A DNA stretch of 64,000 nt from Sandaracinaceae bacterium (GTDB lineage: Bacteria > Myxococcota_A > Polyangia > Polyangiales > JADJQN01). Position numbers and translations under genes: made by a program. The stretch's first letter is position 1. Each line of letters opens with the position of its first letter. The stretch lies in assembly GCA_016712745.1 (NCBI GenBank), contig JADJQN010000015.1, positions 496,001 through 560,000 of the forward strand, read 5' to 3'. The notes beneath the pieces were generated by a model, which was not told the DNA's origin, did not search any database, and saw nothing but the letters and a program-made list of their open reading frames with translations. This document shows positions 17,608 to 27,079 of this stretch, one piece after another.

Positions 17608-19566
17608 TCAATCCGTCGCTTCAGGCAATCGCAGTGCCGCTGCGCGCGCGACAAATGCCGCTTTGTCCACTTCGTCGCCTGCTTCGCCGAGGATGAACGC
17701 GGCAAACATGAGGTTTCGACGCGCGTCACCGAGCGGCGCCTCTTCACGCCATGCCGGCATCTCGCCATCGAAGCGCGGCACTCTTACGAGCGCATCCACA
17801 TCGAGCGCATGCAGCGGCGGACGCACACTGGGCGGAATCCCAGCGAGCGTCGCGTGCAGCGCCTGCGCCGGACGCCCCAGCCGCAGAAGCGTTTCGCCAC
17901 GCGCCAGCGCGACTTCGGCGAGCGCGCTATCCGACGACGGAGATCCCCGATCGATGGCATTCATCGCGTCGGCAAGCGTTCGAGTCGCCTGGTGCGTCGC
18001 GAGGTTGCCCCGGCACATGCGACCAACCTTCATCGCGAAGCCCACGTCGCACACGACAACGTTGAGCTCGCGCGCGACGAAAGGCTCCGCGACGAAGATT
18101 GCGCGACCGCGCTGCGCTTCTAGAAAGCGAACAACGCGCCCGGCCTTGCCGTTCGGCCCGCGCAAGGCCGAGCCCACGAGCTCGGGGTGGCGACGGTAAA
18201 CGAGATCCCAGTACCAACTCGAGCTCGAGAGGCCGTACGCCAGCACGACGACATCGGGTCTTTGGTGCTCAACCTCCTGCAGATAGAGGAGTGGCGCTAC
18301 CCAATGGTCTTGCGCCGCAACGAGAATGCCGTTCTCCGGCACCTCACGCAGCGCGCCTTCTGCGAGTATGCGAGCCGCGTGGTCACGATGGCGCGAGCGC
18401 TCCGCAATCGACGGCAGAGGAAACGCAGCGAAGAAGGCGACGAGCACGAGGACGCCTAGCGCGATCATGCGTGTTCCTGAGTTGTAGGCCCACGCTTTGC
18501 CGAGAAGCGCAGCGGTGCCAGCGCCCGCGAGCAGCAGCGCGGGCATCAAGTAGTCAATGTAGTCGGCGATGTCGGGCGCGAATACGACGTGCGAACATAA
18601 AAGGGCGACCGTCGCCGTGAAGAAGATCAGCGCCGTCGTGCGCCCTGCCGCGCGCATCTCGCCGAGTGTGAGGTGCGCTGCGACGCCCAAGGCACCAAGC
18701 GGAAGCGCGGCAGACTTCATTGCCCACACAGCCCATTGGCCCAGATGTGCAAAGAATGCGTCGAAAGAAATTCCCCGATTGCGCGCGTAGTCTGCGCCGC
18801 GCATGTATTCAAAAAGCGCGTGACCGGATGTGGGCGCCCCCCACACGAATACGTCCGTGCGGTGCGCGACCAGCGGAATGTACACGTAAGGCAGCAGACC
18901 TATCGCACCTCCCAGTACGAGCGCGCCGATCTCACGAACGTGAAGGTCGCGCGCACGAAGCGAGCGCATCAGGAGAGGAACGACCGCGAGCGTAGCGAGC
19001 ACGGCAAGGTAAGCGTTGGTTGCACCCAGCAAGCCGAACACGATCCCGGTGCGCAAGAATGCAGGCTGGGTGCTCGAGGCGAGACCGCGCACGTGCGCAG
19101 CGATACGCGCCAGCGCCCACAACGAAAGCAGCGCGGCGAGCGCATAGACTTCGATGCGACTTGCGGACTCCCATACCGTCCATGAAAGCGCGTAGAGCAC
19201 GACGACGACTGCTCGAACCCACTGCGCGGATTTCGGGTCGATACCTTCGACCGAAAGGGAATCGGCGATGCTCATCATTGGCAGTAGGGCCAATGCCGCA
19301 GGAATGACGCTCAGCATGGTGAGCCCGACGAGTGCGGGCACCATGGGAATGTGCGTCGCGAGGTAGCCGAGCACGGTGTGAAGGGGCTGACCAATGGGGT
19401 GTCCGAGCCCGAGCTGCTCCGCGACCAAGGCGAGCTCGGCGCTGTCGTAAAATGAGAGGTCGCGCGATGAGCTGAGCGCGTAGTAGACGAAGAGCAGAGC
19501 GACCGTTCCCCATGCCAAGCGTGGCTGGCGAATGGGTAGTCCAAGCGTGAGCAAACCCGCGTTCAT
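17608..19566 (-). CDS. DUF2723 family membrane protein (GT-C-like)
   Basis: Polytopic membrane protein of 652 residues with about 12 helices in the first 420 residues and a soluble, TPR-like tail. DYSAELALVAEQLGLGHPIGQP-type sequence near residue 55 matches the DSGEF motif of the DUF2723 family, GT-C glycosyltransferase relatives of protein O-mannosyltransferases. ATG 19566 overlaps the TGA of the upstream gene (ATGA), indicating coupling. Third gene of the kinase/LPG-synthase-like/DUF2723 operon. It could transfer a lipid-linked sugar to a lipid or protein; donor and acceptor not identifiable. Confidence 0.8.
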   Translation of the reverse strand: MNAGLLTLGLPIRQPRLAWGTVALLFVYYALSSSRDLSFYDSAELALVAEQLGLGHPIGQPLHTVLGYLATHIPMVPALVGLTMLSVIPAALALLPMMSIADSLSVEGIDPKSAQWVRAVVVVLYALSWTVWESASRIEVYALAALLSLWALARIAAHVRGLASSTQPAFLRTGIVFGLLGATNAYLAVLATLAVVPLLMRSLRARDLHVREIGALVLGGAIGLLPYVYIPLVAHRTDVFVWGAPTSGHALFEYMRGADYARNRGISFDAFFAHLGQWAVWAMKSAALPLGALGVAAHLTLGEMRAAGRTTALIFFTATVALLCSHVVFAPDIADYIDYLMPALLLAGAGTAALLGKAWAYNSGTRMIALGVLVLVAFFAAFPLPSIAERSRHRDHAARILAEGALREVPENGILVAAQDHWVAPLLYLQEVEHQRPDVVVLAYGLSSSSWYWDLVYRRHPELVGSALRGPNGKAGRVVRFLEAQRGRAIFVAEPFVARELNVVVCDVGFAMKVGRMCRGNLATHQATRTLADAMNAIDRGSPSSDSALAEVALARGETLLRLGRPAQALHATLAGIPPSVRPPLHALDVDALVRVPRFDGEMPAWREEAPLGDARRNLMFAAFILGEAGDEVDKAAFVARAAALRLPEATD

Positions 19567-20489
19567 GGAGCGGATTTTTCCTTGGCCGGGGCCAATTGAA
19601 GCAGTCCGCCGAGTGCGCCTACCGCCGCTTGTGCGCACCAAACGAGCAACGAGACTGCGACTGCGTCTCCGCGCGCTACGCCGACGGCCTCAAAGAGATA
19701 GGCGGCAGCGGTTTCGCGTACACCCGCGCCGTTTACGCTGAACGGGAAGTAGGCGGCTGCCGTGACGATGGGAAAGACGGCGAGCGTATCGGTGAGTGCA
19801 ACGTGCGGATCGATCACATTCATGAAGAGATGCGCCGAGAGAGGCACGAGGATTTGGGTGAAGAGGGAAAGTAGAATCGCAAGTGCAAACGGAGCTGCGC
19901 TTTGAATGCGTGGGAGGCTTGCGATGCGTTGTCCGAGCGTTCCGCCGATGCGTGGCCCGATTCGATACCCCGCCGACACTAGGGCTATCAATGAGAATGC
20001 CAGTGCGATCCCGGCCAGCGATGCGTAGAGAACGCGTGAGTCTTGATGCAAAGGATGCAGCAGGACCACGGTCGCTGTGATCGCGAGCAAGCCGACCAGA
20101 CCAAGTACGCGTTCGATGAGCACGACCGCAACGGCGGATACTGTGCCGTCAGCGCCAAAGCTTTCGTTTGTCGCGACTCCGCGCACTACATCGCCAGCCA
20201 CCGCGCCCGGCAACCACGTGTTGTAGAAAGTGCCAACGAGATAGAGACGAAAGAGTCGCGCGATAGAAGGGCGATTTGGGGCGCCGTACGCCGCAAGCAG
20301 CGCGCGCCAGCGCAAAGTTCCGACAAATACGCCGAGGAGCGTGAGCGCGACCGCGCCGGCGAACGCTACGAGTGTAACGCGGGCGAGCGAGCTCGCGACC
20401 GCGCGACGGTCGACGACAACAAAGAGCCAGGCAAAGGCCAGCGCCGTAATCGCGATCTTTAGGACTGTTACGCCCGTGCGCCGAGCCAT
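19563..20489 (-). CDS. Lysylphosphatidylglycerol synthase-type transmembrane protein (UPF0104/AglD-like)
   Basis: Membrane protein of 308 residues with about eight helices and no soluble synthase domain. The motif LVGTFYNTWLPGAVAGDVVRG in the middle is the signature of the LPG_synthase_TM (UPF0104) family. Such stand-alone units are thought to act as lipid flippases or glycosyltransferase partners. The start is ATG 20489, one base overlapping the kinase TGA, with GTG 20492 as an alternative. Its TGA overlaps the ATG of the DUF2723 gene. All three are likely made from one mRNA and may act on the same lipid-linked substrate (inference). Confidence 0.85.
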   Translation of the reverse strand: MARRTGVTVLKIAITALAFAWLFVVVDRRAVASSLARVTLVAFAGAVALTLLGVFVGTLRWRALLAAYGAPNRPSIARLFRLYLVGTFYNTWLPGAVAGDVVRGVATNESFGADGTVSAVAVVLIERVLGLVGLLAITATVVLLHPLHQDSRVLYASLAGIALAFSLIALVSAGYRIGPRIGGTLGQRIASLPRIQSAAPFALAILLSLFTQILVPLSAHLFMNVIDPHVALTDTLAVFPIVTAAAYFPFSVNGAGVRETAAAYLFEAVGVARGDAVAVSLLVWCAQAAVGALGGLLQLAPAKEKSAP

Positions 20490-22522
20490 CACGGAGACGC
20501 CGACTCGGCTGCGGGCTGCGCGGGCGCAGGCCCGGGGTCGCGGGCATCGTCGGCGACCGGCGTATCTTGTGCCGCGGGCGCTGCGGCGGGTCTCGGCGTC
20601 GAGCCCAGAATATCGGCTCGCTCGTCTTCCTCTGCGCCGCGTTCACGCGTCAAGGTGAACTCGACTTCGGTCACGCGCCCGCCGGCCAGATCCACGAGCC
20701 GGTCGGTGTCGTAGTGGCGCACGCGGTTTACAAAAATGCGCGTGGGACGCGCAGGAACTCTCAGCTCGTAGGGCGAACCACCTTCATGCCATTCGCCGAG
20801 CACATTCACGCGCGCGTCAGGCGGGCTCACGCGCACTATCAAGAGCGCTTCGTCGGAACGTAACTCCGTGCGCTCGAGGGGCACAACGCGATCGAGCGCC
20901 TCACCTGCGCTGGTGGTGAACACCAGGTGCGCGGGCACGTAGCCGTCGAGAATGCATTCAACACGATGTTCTACGCCGGGTCGCACTTCGGTGAGAGTTG
21001 CGGGAGTGCGCTGACCTGTATCGTGGCCATCGAGGAAGACTGCAGCACCTCGCGGCGTCGTGGTAATTCGCGCGATCGATGCAGGCGGGGGGCCATCCGG
21101 TTCGAGACGAACGACGACCGCGCCGTGCGGTTCATTTTGGGTAAGCGGCAGCTGCTGGGTGAGCGGAGCAAAACCGTCGAGGGTAAGTTTGACGGCGTAT
21201 GTCACGCCCACGGGCAGACCATGCAGCGTCGCGGGAGTTCGTTCGGGACGTCGGTCTCCATCGATCCAAATAGCGGCGCCGGGAGGATCGGTTCGCACAA
21301 CGATGGCGCCACTCTCGCTCGCCGCGAGTCTCCTCAGATACCAGAAGGTGCCCCCCGCAACGAGCAATACCAGCAGCATTCCAATGAGCATTTTGCCCCA
21401 GCCCCGCTCCTCCGGTGGCCCGGGGCGCGGGGCGAGCGACGGAAGAAACGAAACGCGATCGGTGACCCGCAGCAGCTCCTCTTCAGCGGCCTGTTGTGCG
21501 AGCACGTCGGCGAGCTTCTGACCTTCGCGCAACATTTGTTCCTGCACGGTGAGCTTTTCTTCGAAAAGACTGCGCATCCACGTGCTCAGCGAAAGAGCGC
21601 TCACGCTCAGCTGCGCCGTGCGCACGTACTCCTCGAGATCCGCCTGTAACTCGCGCGCACTCTGATATCGGTCGTTGGGGTTGCGTGCGAGTGCTCGCTC
21701 GATGATGGCGCCGAGCTTTGGAGCAAGCCGGGGATTCACCGCGCACGGCGCAGGATACGGCTCGCTAATGATCAGCTTGAAGGTGTCGAACTCGGTCGGC
21801 CCGCGGAAGAGGCGCTTGCCTGTCGCAAGCTCGAACAAGATCACGCCGAGCGAGAAGACATCGCTTCGCGCATCCAGGGGCAAGCCCTGCGCTTGCTCGG
21901 GGCTCATGTAAGGCGCCTTGCCTTTGAGCTTGCCGCTCGATGTGACGTCTTGATTGCCGCGCGCAGCGATAGCAATACCGAAGTCGACAAGCTTCACGTC
22001 GCCGTTGAACGTGACCAGGATATTCTGTGGACTAATATCGCGGTGCACAATCGCGAGATGCTGGCCGTCCAAGCTGCGTTGCTCGTGCGCATACGCAAGA
22101 CCCGCCGCGCAACCAAGGACGATTGCGAGCGCATGCTCAAGCGGAAACTCGCGTACCTGGTGCTGCTTCATCGCGCGGACGATTGAGCGAAGGTCCTCGC
22201 CGTGCACGTGCTCCATGGCGATGTAGTACTCGCCGTTCTCGACGCCCACGTCGTAGATGTGCGCGATGTTCGGATGATTGAGCGTCGCGGCGATACGCGC
22301 TTCGCGGAGAAGCATCGTGATGAAGTTCTTGTCCTGGGCTAAGTTGGGCAGGATGCGCTTGACGACGAGCATCTTCTCGAAGCCGGCGACGCTGCGCTGC
22401 AGTGCGAGAAAAAGCTCCGCCATACCGCCGGTGGCGAACTTGCGCAGGAGCGCGTACTTCCCGAAGCGACGAGGAAACTCGTCGGCTTTCTGACTCTGCG
22501 CTGTCGTATCAGGAAGAGACAA
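20489..22522 (-). CDS. Serine/threonine protein kinase with PEGA repeats
   Basis: Membrane-spanning Hanks-type kinase of 677 residues. Kinase domain about 21-310: glycine loop KFATGGMAELF, Lys55 in VVKRI, catalytic VHRDISPQN, DFGIA, and SPEQAQG in place of APE. A coiled, charged segment follows, then one membrane helix (GKMLIGMLLVLLVAGGTFWYL, about 385-405). The outer part (about 410-620) has PEGA-type domains (IVVRTDPPGAAIWIDG, ITTTPRGAAVFLDGHDTG, LIVRVSPPDARVNVLG) and a low-complexity Ala/Pro tail. It phosphorylates unknown cytoplasmic targets in response to envelope conditions. ATG 22522 starts the operon with two membrane proteins of lipid/glycan type. Confidence 0.93.
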   Translation of the reverse strand: MSLPDTTAQSQKADEFPRRFGKYALLRKFATGGMAELFLALQRSVAGFEKMLVVKRILPNLAQDKNFITMLLREARIAATLNHPNIAHIYDVGVENGEYYIAMEHVHGEDLRSIVRAMKQHQVREFPLEHALAIVLGCAAGLAYAHEQRSLDGQHLAIVHRDISPQNILVTFNGDVKLVDFGIAIAARGNQDVTSSGKLKGKAPYMSPEQAQGLPLDARSDVFSLGVILFELATGKRLFRGPTEFDTFKLIISEPYPAPCAVNPRLAPKLGAIIERALARNPNDRYQSARELQADLEEYVRTAQLSVSALSLSTWMRSLFEEKLTVQEQMLREGQKLADVLAQQAAEEELLRVTDRVSFLPSLAPRPGPPEERGWGKMLIGMLLVLLVAGGTFWYLRRLAASESGAIVVRTDPPGAAIWIDGDRRPERTPATLHGLPVGVTYAVKLTLDGFAPLTQQLPLTQNEPHGAVVVRLEPDGPPPASIARITTTPRGAAVFLDGHDTGQRTPATLTEVRPGVEHRVECILDGYVPAHLVFTTSAGEALDRVVPLERTELRSDEALLIVRVSPPDARVNVLGEWHEGGSPYELRVPARPTRIFVNRVRHYDTDRLVDLAGGRVTEVEFTLTRERGAEEDERADILGSTPRPAAAPAAQDTPVADDARDPGPAPAQPAAESASP

Positions 22523-22573
22523 AGGACGGGCCTCGCGTGGGCGCGGAGTATCGCATGCAGGCCTTCGGCCCTG

Positions 22574-23722
22574 TCAACGCGTGTCGCGATAGACCGCGAA
22601 AGCTCCGCGAGTGGCCAGCGCGCGCGGGCCTTTCTTGATTGCGGAAAACGCTTCGTCGGTGCTCTTTTTGAGACCGACGTAGATCACTTCGCCACGCTCT
22701 GTGAGCAGGCGACGAGCTTCCGGGACTTCGAACTGCAGCGCCTTTGCCCCCGCTCGTTCTGAGACTTCGACGACGATTAGGTCGAAGCGCATCTCTTCGT
22801 GCACAGCTCGAAAGGGCCAGGCGCTGGGCAAAACGGTAAGGGCGCTCGCATGCCTGGCGTTGCGCGCCGTAAAGGTGAGGTTCATCAAGTCGTGATCGGC
22901 GGCCACTACTTCAGCGCCACGGGCGAGCAGTGTGACCGCAGCAATTCCGTAACCGCCACGCACGATGAGCGCTTTCTTTCCGTTCAGGCGTCTGGGCAGC
23001 ACATCGAGCATCAGCGGTATGGCCTCGCGCATGTGCAGTGGCGCCTCGGAAATGTCGTGGGGTCGCTCCAGGTTTAGATCGCTGATGGCAACCGTATCGC
23101 GCACGTAAACGTCCTCATGGTCCTCACCGGGCGCAAGCGACGATGGTGCGACGGAATAGACCATGTGGTTTTTGCCCGTAGCGACTTCACTTAAGATCAA
23201 CCCCTCCGCGCTTGCGGCGGCGGTCACAGCTTTGGCAAGCGCGCTGATCACGACGATCAGCATGACGCCGCGCTCGGTGAGACGGCGCGCGCCCTCGCGC
23301 AGCAGGTAGCGCACCCCCGCGTCGCCAATGCGCGCTGGTACGTTGCAGACAATCCAGTCGTAGTGCGAATGCGCAACTTCGCGATAACCCAAACTCGGAT
23401 GCACCGACACGTTCGACAGCTGATGCGCGTTCGCGTTTTGAGTGGCGTACTCGACTGCGATGAGGTCGCGGTCGACAAGCTCGACACGCGCCCCTTTATG
23501 CAATGCCGCGATCGGAAGGCCGAGTGCGCCGTAGCCACACCCCACGTCGAGGACGCGCGTTGGGGCTGCGCTCGGCAGATGCTGAAGCAAAAGGCGCGTG
23601 CCGTCGTCCACGCGGTCCGCCGAAAAAAGGCCGTTTCCCGCCATGAAATCGAAGGCCATCCCGAGAAGCTTTGCGCGGACCGTTGGGCGGTCATGTGTTC
23701 TGTGGAGTAGCGACAAATCCAT
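22574..23722 (-). CDS. Class I methyltransferase with duplicated domain (RsmC/RlmG-like)
   Basis: SAM-dependent methyltransferase of 382 residues. The N-terminal half has the SAM loop RVLDVGCGYGALGLP (about 58-72), acidic end ELVDRDLIAVEYA, and CNVPARIG in place of the usual NPP(Y/F), so it is a MTS-type (RsmC/RlmG) rRNA or nucleic-acid methylase. The C-terminal half repeats the fold (KALIVRGGYGIAAVTLLARG, VVAADHDLMNLTFTARNA) but lacks a glycine-rich GxGxG core and has VEVSERAG at the NPP site, so it is probably non-catalytic. In E. coli RsmC the first half is the degenerate one; here the order is reversed. ATG 23722. No operon partner. Confidence 0.82.
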   Translation of the reverse strand: MDLSLLHRTHDRPTVRAKLLGMAFDFMAGNGLFSADRVDDGTRLLLQHLPSAAPTRVLDVGCGYGALGLPIAALHKGARVELVDRDLIAVEYATQNANAHQLSNVSVHPSLGYREVAHSHYDWIVCNVPARIGDAGVRYLLREGARRLTERGVMLIVVISALAKAVTAAASAEGLILSEVATGKNHMVYSVAPSSLAPGEDHEDVYVRDTVAISDLNLERPHDISEAPLHMREAIPLMLDVLPRRLNGKKALIVRGGYGIAAVTLLARGAEVVAADHDLMNLTFTARNARHASALTVLPSAWPFRAVHEEMRFDLIVVEVSERAGAKALQFEVPEARRLLTERGEVIYVGLKKSTDEAFSAIKKGPRALATRGAFAVYRDTR

Positions 23723-23905
23723 GTAGGCTTCCGCGCACTCTAGAGGACACGAGCCCGCGCGTGAATCGACTTCGTGCTCAGGCGTCGAATCCCGCGCGGA
23801 AGCGACAAAACGGTCTAGCTCTTACGGTGACCGTTGGGTGATACTTCGGCCGATCGCGAGACTCGAGAGTCCGCGAGCAATCAGATTTTTTCGGGGGAGG
23901 CCTTT

Positions 23906-26900
23906 GTGAAGAGCTTGTACAAAACGAAGCTAGCGTTGTTGGTGGCCTTGTCGTTGGTCGCATTCGGCGGATGCGGAGGCCCTTCCACAAGCGTGCCCGC
24001 GCAGGGAACGAACAACGCGGCGCAAGCTTCGAGTGGGGTACTACTCGACACAGCGGGCAGTCTCGACGGCAACGATATGCACATCGGCAACAACTTTGCC
24101 GACCGCTATCAAGTCAACGTACAAGCCGGCGATCACCTTATCGTCGACGTAACTTCTACGGCGTTCGACACGACCCTCGAGGTGACTCCGCCGAGCGGTG
24201 GCTCACTCGTCAACGACGATTGGCAGGGCGACCGAGCGCATTCCCGCATCGAGTTCGTGGCGACCGCAGCGGGCGAACTGAAGATTCAGGTGTCCAGCTA
24301 CACTCCGCAGACGGCGGGCGCGTACCACGTGAGCGTGCAACGTGCCGCGGCCGGTGCGGCGATGGGGCAAGCGCCCGCCGGCACGTCGGCGGCCGTTCTT
24401 CCTGGTGTTTTCCTTTCTCCCGGTGGTCATGCGAACGGAGAGCTCGCGCAAGGCGACACGGTCGCGCCCGATGGAACATTCTTCGATCAGATCTTTGTGA
24501 ACTCACCGGGCAACGAGGCGCTCACGCTGCGCGTAGTCTCGCCAACCAACTCACAGCTTCGTACCTTCGTGACCAACTCGCGCGGCCAGGCGATCCTTCC
24601 TTCCTCGCCGGGGGTTTTTACTCTTCAAGGTTCGCAGCTTCATCGCGTTCAGATTGTCGGCAGCGCGCCGGGCCAGGGCGGGCAGTGGGCAGCTTCGGTC
24701 GACGAAGGGACCCAAGTAGCGCAGCAGGCCGTCGCTCCGAACTCCGGGGACCATCAGATTCCGACCGACCTCGGCACTGTCGCCCCGATTCAGCTGGGCC
24801 AAGAAATCCGCGGCACGCTCGCCGCAAGCGACACGCACATGCAGACCGGCGAATTCGCGGATGTGTACGAGTTCCAAGGACGCGCCGGCACGACGGTCAA
24901 TTTCGCGATCAACTCCGACGCGTTCGACACGTATCTGCTTGTGGCCGCTCCGTCGGGGCAGATCTCGGACAACGACGACTCGGGTGGAACGCGTAACTCA
25001 GCGCTCTCGCTCGAGCTGCCCCACGACGGAATGTATCGAGTCTTCGTGACGAGCTATCGCCCCGGTGAAACCGGTGCCTACGTACTCAAAGTTTTGCCGG
25101 ATCAGCGCACCTCGCAGATCACACGGGGCACGCCCAGCGGTGGGCAGCAGCCCCAAGTAGGCAGCGCGACAGCGGGCGCGACGCAGACGATGACCGGCAG
25201 CCTCGCGCAAGGCGACCGCACTCTTCAGTCTGGCGAGTTCACCGATGAGTACACCTTCAATCTCACTGCGGGTTCCACGGTGCACATCGGAGCTACATCG
25301 AGCGAGTTCGATACCTATCTCATCGTGCAACCGCCCGCGGGCGAAGCGCAGCAGAACGACGATCTGTCGCCGGAGAACCGCAACGCGGGCATCGATTTGC
25401 AGGTTTCGCAAACGGGTCCGTATCGCGTCGTAGTGACGAGCTATCGCCCCGGTGAAACTGGAGCGTACGAATTGCGTGTCGACGGCGCCGCGGGTGGCGC
25501 AGCAGCGCCCGCAGCCGCGAGTCCGGCAAGCAACACCGCCGTAGCAGAACCCACGACGTCCGGTACCGGCGGCTTCCGCACGATTACCGGTTCGCTTGCG
25601 CAAGGGGATGGAACACTTCAGAGCGGCGAGTTCCGTGACGAGTATCCGATTACTCTCCCCGCGGGCGCGCACGTAAACCTTCGCGTGCACTCGACCGCGT
25701 TCGACACCTACCTCATCGTGTTCCCGCCCCAGGGCGCCCAAAGCGACAACGACGACGCGGCTCAAGGCAACACCGACTCAGCGCTCGACCTCGTAACGAC
25801 CGTCGCGGGCAACTACCGCGTTGTAGTGACGAGTTATCGCGCCGGAGAAACGGGCGCCTACGAGCTCACCATCGGTGCGCCGGGTGCTCAGGGGTCCTTG
25901 CCCGCAGCGACCACGCCAGCAACACCCAATGAGGCAACGCCTGCTCAGCCAGCAGCGACAGGGCCGTCGACGGCAGTTGCACCGGGTGCACGTCAGACGC
26001 GTGGGAATCTCGCGCGCGGCGATCAGACGCTGCAGAGCGGTGAGTTCGTCGACCGCTTCACGATGCACTTCGACGCAGGCAGTTCGGTACGCTTGCGCTT
26101 GAACTCGAGTGCGTTCGACACCTATCTGCTTGTTCGTACACCGTCGGGCCGTCAGCTCGACAACGATGATTTGACGCCCAGCGATCGTAACTCGGGTATC
26201 GACATTCCACTCGCTGAAGCCGGCGACTACGAAATCAGCGTGACCAGCTATCGCGCAGGCGAAACGGGAGCGTATGTGTTGACGCAGGAGCGCGGTCCGT
26301 CCATTCCGGGCGCGGCACCAGCAAGCGGCCAAGCCGCTAGCGGCAACGCTTCGGGCGGACGCCTCTACGGAATCTTTGCAGGCATCAGTGATTACCCCGG
26401 CACGCAGAATGATTTGCCGGAGTGCGCGAATGACGCCGTGAAGATGTCGCAGACGCTTACCCAAGCGGGCCTGCTCGACGACGCTCATCAGGTTCTTCTC
26501 ACAGACGCGGAAGCTACGCCGGATGCGCTACGTCAAGCCTTCCAGCGCTTCGCTGGCCAGATGCGCCAAGAAGACATCTTCATCTTCTTCTACTCAGGAC
26601 ACGGCGGTCGCAACGCGGGCTCGCAAGATGCGCGCGAGATCGACGGCACCGACGAGACCATCTTTTTGTACAACGGCGAAATCGTGGACAACGAGATGGG
26701 GCAGATGTTCGATAGCCTCCATGCGGGCACGTCGATCCTCTCACTCGACTCGTGTTACTCGGGCGGCTTCGCGAAGGACGTCATCACGCGCACGGGCCGC
26801 GTCGGTCTCTTCTCATCGGAGGAGGACGTGACCTCGGGCGTTGCCCAGCAGTTCCAAGCGGGCGGTTACCTCAGCTATTTACTTCGCACGGCGCTCGCGG

Positions 26901-27079
26901 GCGAAGCAGATGGTGACCCGCATGATCGCGTTCTCACGGTGGGTGAGCTCACGCACTTTGTGTATCGCCAGTTCGGCCAGCACGTGACTGACGTGCGCAT
27001 GGGGGCTGCGTATCAGCAACTGGTCGTCGATCGCGGCGCGGTTTCTCCGGAAACCGTTCTTTGGGCGTATCGACAGTAG
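23906..27079 (+). CDS. Secreted lipoprotein with PPC repeats and C-terminal caspase (peptidase C14) domain
   Basis: Lipoprotein of 1057 residues; start is GTG 23906 with GGGGGAGG before it, signal ending FGGC (Cys23). Residues about 40-800 hold five clear and one divergent copies of a pre-peptidase C-terminal (PPC) beta-sandwich, each containing FDTYLxVxxPxG..NDD..and ending VVTSYRxGETGAY. Residues about 818-1040 are a caspase-like peptidase: RLYGIFAGISDYPG, catalytic His899 in FFYSGHGG, Cys950 in LSLDSCYSGGF. So it is a bacterial orthocaspase-like protease outside the cell or on the surface, with PPC domains as binding or pro-region modules (inference). Its TAG shares one base with the GTG of hflX. 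Confidence 0.9.
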   Translation: MKSLYKTKLALLVALSLVAFGGCGGPSTSVPAQGTNNAAQASSGVLLDTAGSLDGNDMHIGNNFADRYQVNVQAGDHLIVDVTSTAFDTTLEVTPPSGGSLVNDDWQGDRAHSRIEFVATAAGELKIQVSSYTPQTAGAYHVSVQRAAAGAAMGQAPAGTSAAVLPGVFLSPGGHANGELAQGDTVAPDGTFFDQIFVNSPGNEALTLRVVSPTNSQLRTFVTNSRGQAILPSSPGVFTLQGSQLHRVQIVGSAPGQGGQWAASVDEGTQVAQQAVAPNSGDHQIPTDLGTVAPIQLGQEIRGTLAASDTHMQTGEFADVYEFQGRAGTTVNFAINSDAFDTYLLVAAPSGQISDNDDSGGTRNSALSLELPHDGMYRVFVTSYRPGETGAYVLKVLPDQRTSQITRGTPSGGQQPQVGSATAGATQTMTGSLAQGDRTLQSGEFTDEYTFNLTAGSTVHIGATSSEFDTYLIVQPPAGEAQQNDDLSPENRNAGIDLQVSQTGPYRVVVTSYRPGETGAYELRVDGAAGGAAAPAAASPASNTAVAEPTTSGTGGFRTITGSLAQGDGTLQSGEFRDEYPITLPAGAHVNLRVHSTAFDTYLIVFPPQGAQSDNDDAAQGNTDSALDLVTTVAGNYRVVVTSYRAGETGAYELTIGAPGAQGSLPAATTPATPNEATPAQPAATGPSTAVAPGARQTRGNLARGDQTLQSGEFVDRFTMHFDAGSSVRLRLNSSAFDTYLLVRTPSGRQLDNDDLTPSDRNSGIDIPLAEAGDYEISVTSYRAGETGAYVLTQERGPSIPGAAPASGQAASGNASGGRLYGIFAGISDYPGTQNDLPECANDAVKMSQTLTQAGLLDDAHQVLLTDAEATPDALRQAFQRFAGQMRQEDIFIFFYSGHGGRNAGSQDAREIDGTDETIFLYNGEIVDNEMGQMFDSLHAGTSILSLDSCYSGGFAKDVITRTGRVGLFSSEEDVTSGVAQQFQAGGYLSYLLRTALAGEADGDPHDRVLTVGELTHFVYRQFGQHVTDVRMGAAYQQLVVDRGAVSPETVLWAYRQ

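Noticed and set aside
20927..21649. 240-codon frame on the + strand
   Set aside because: Antisense to the kinase gene with its intact PEGA and membrane segments; no motif.
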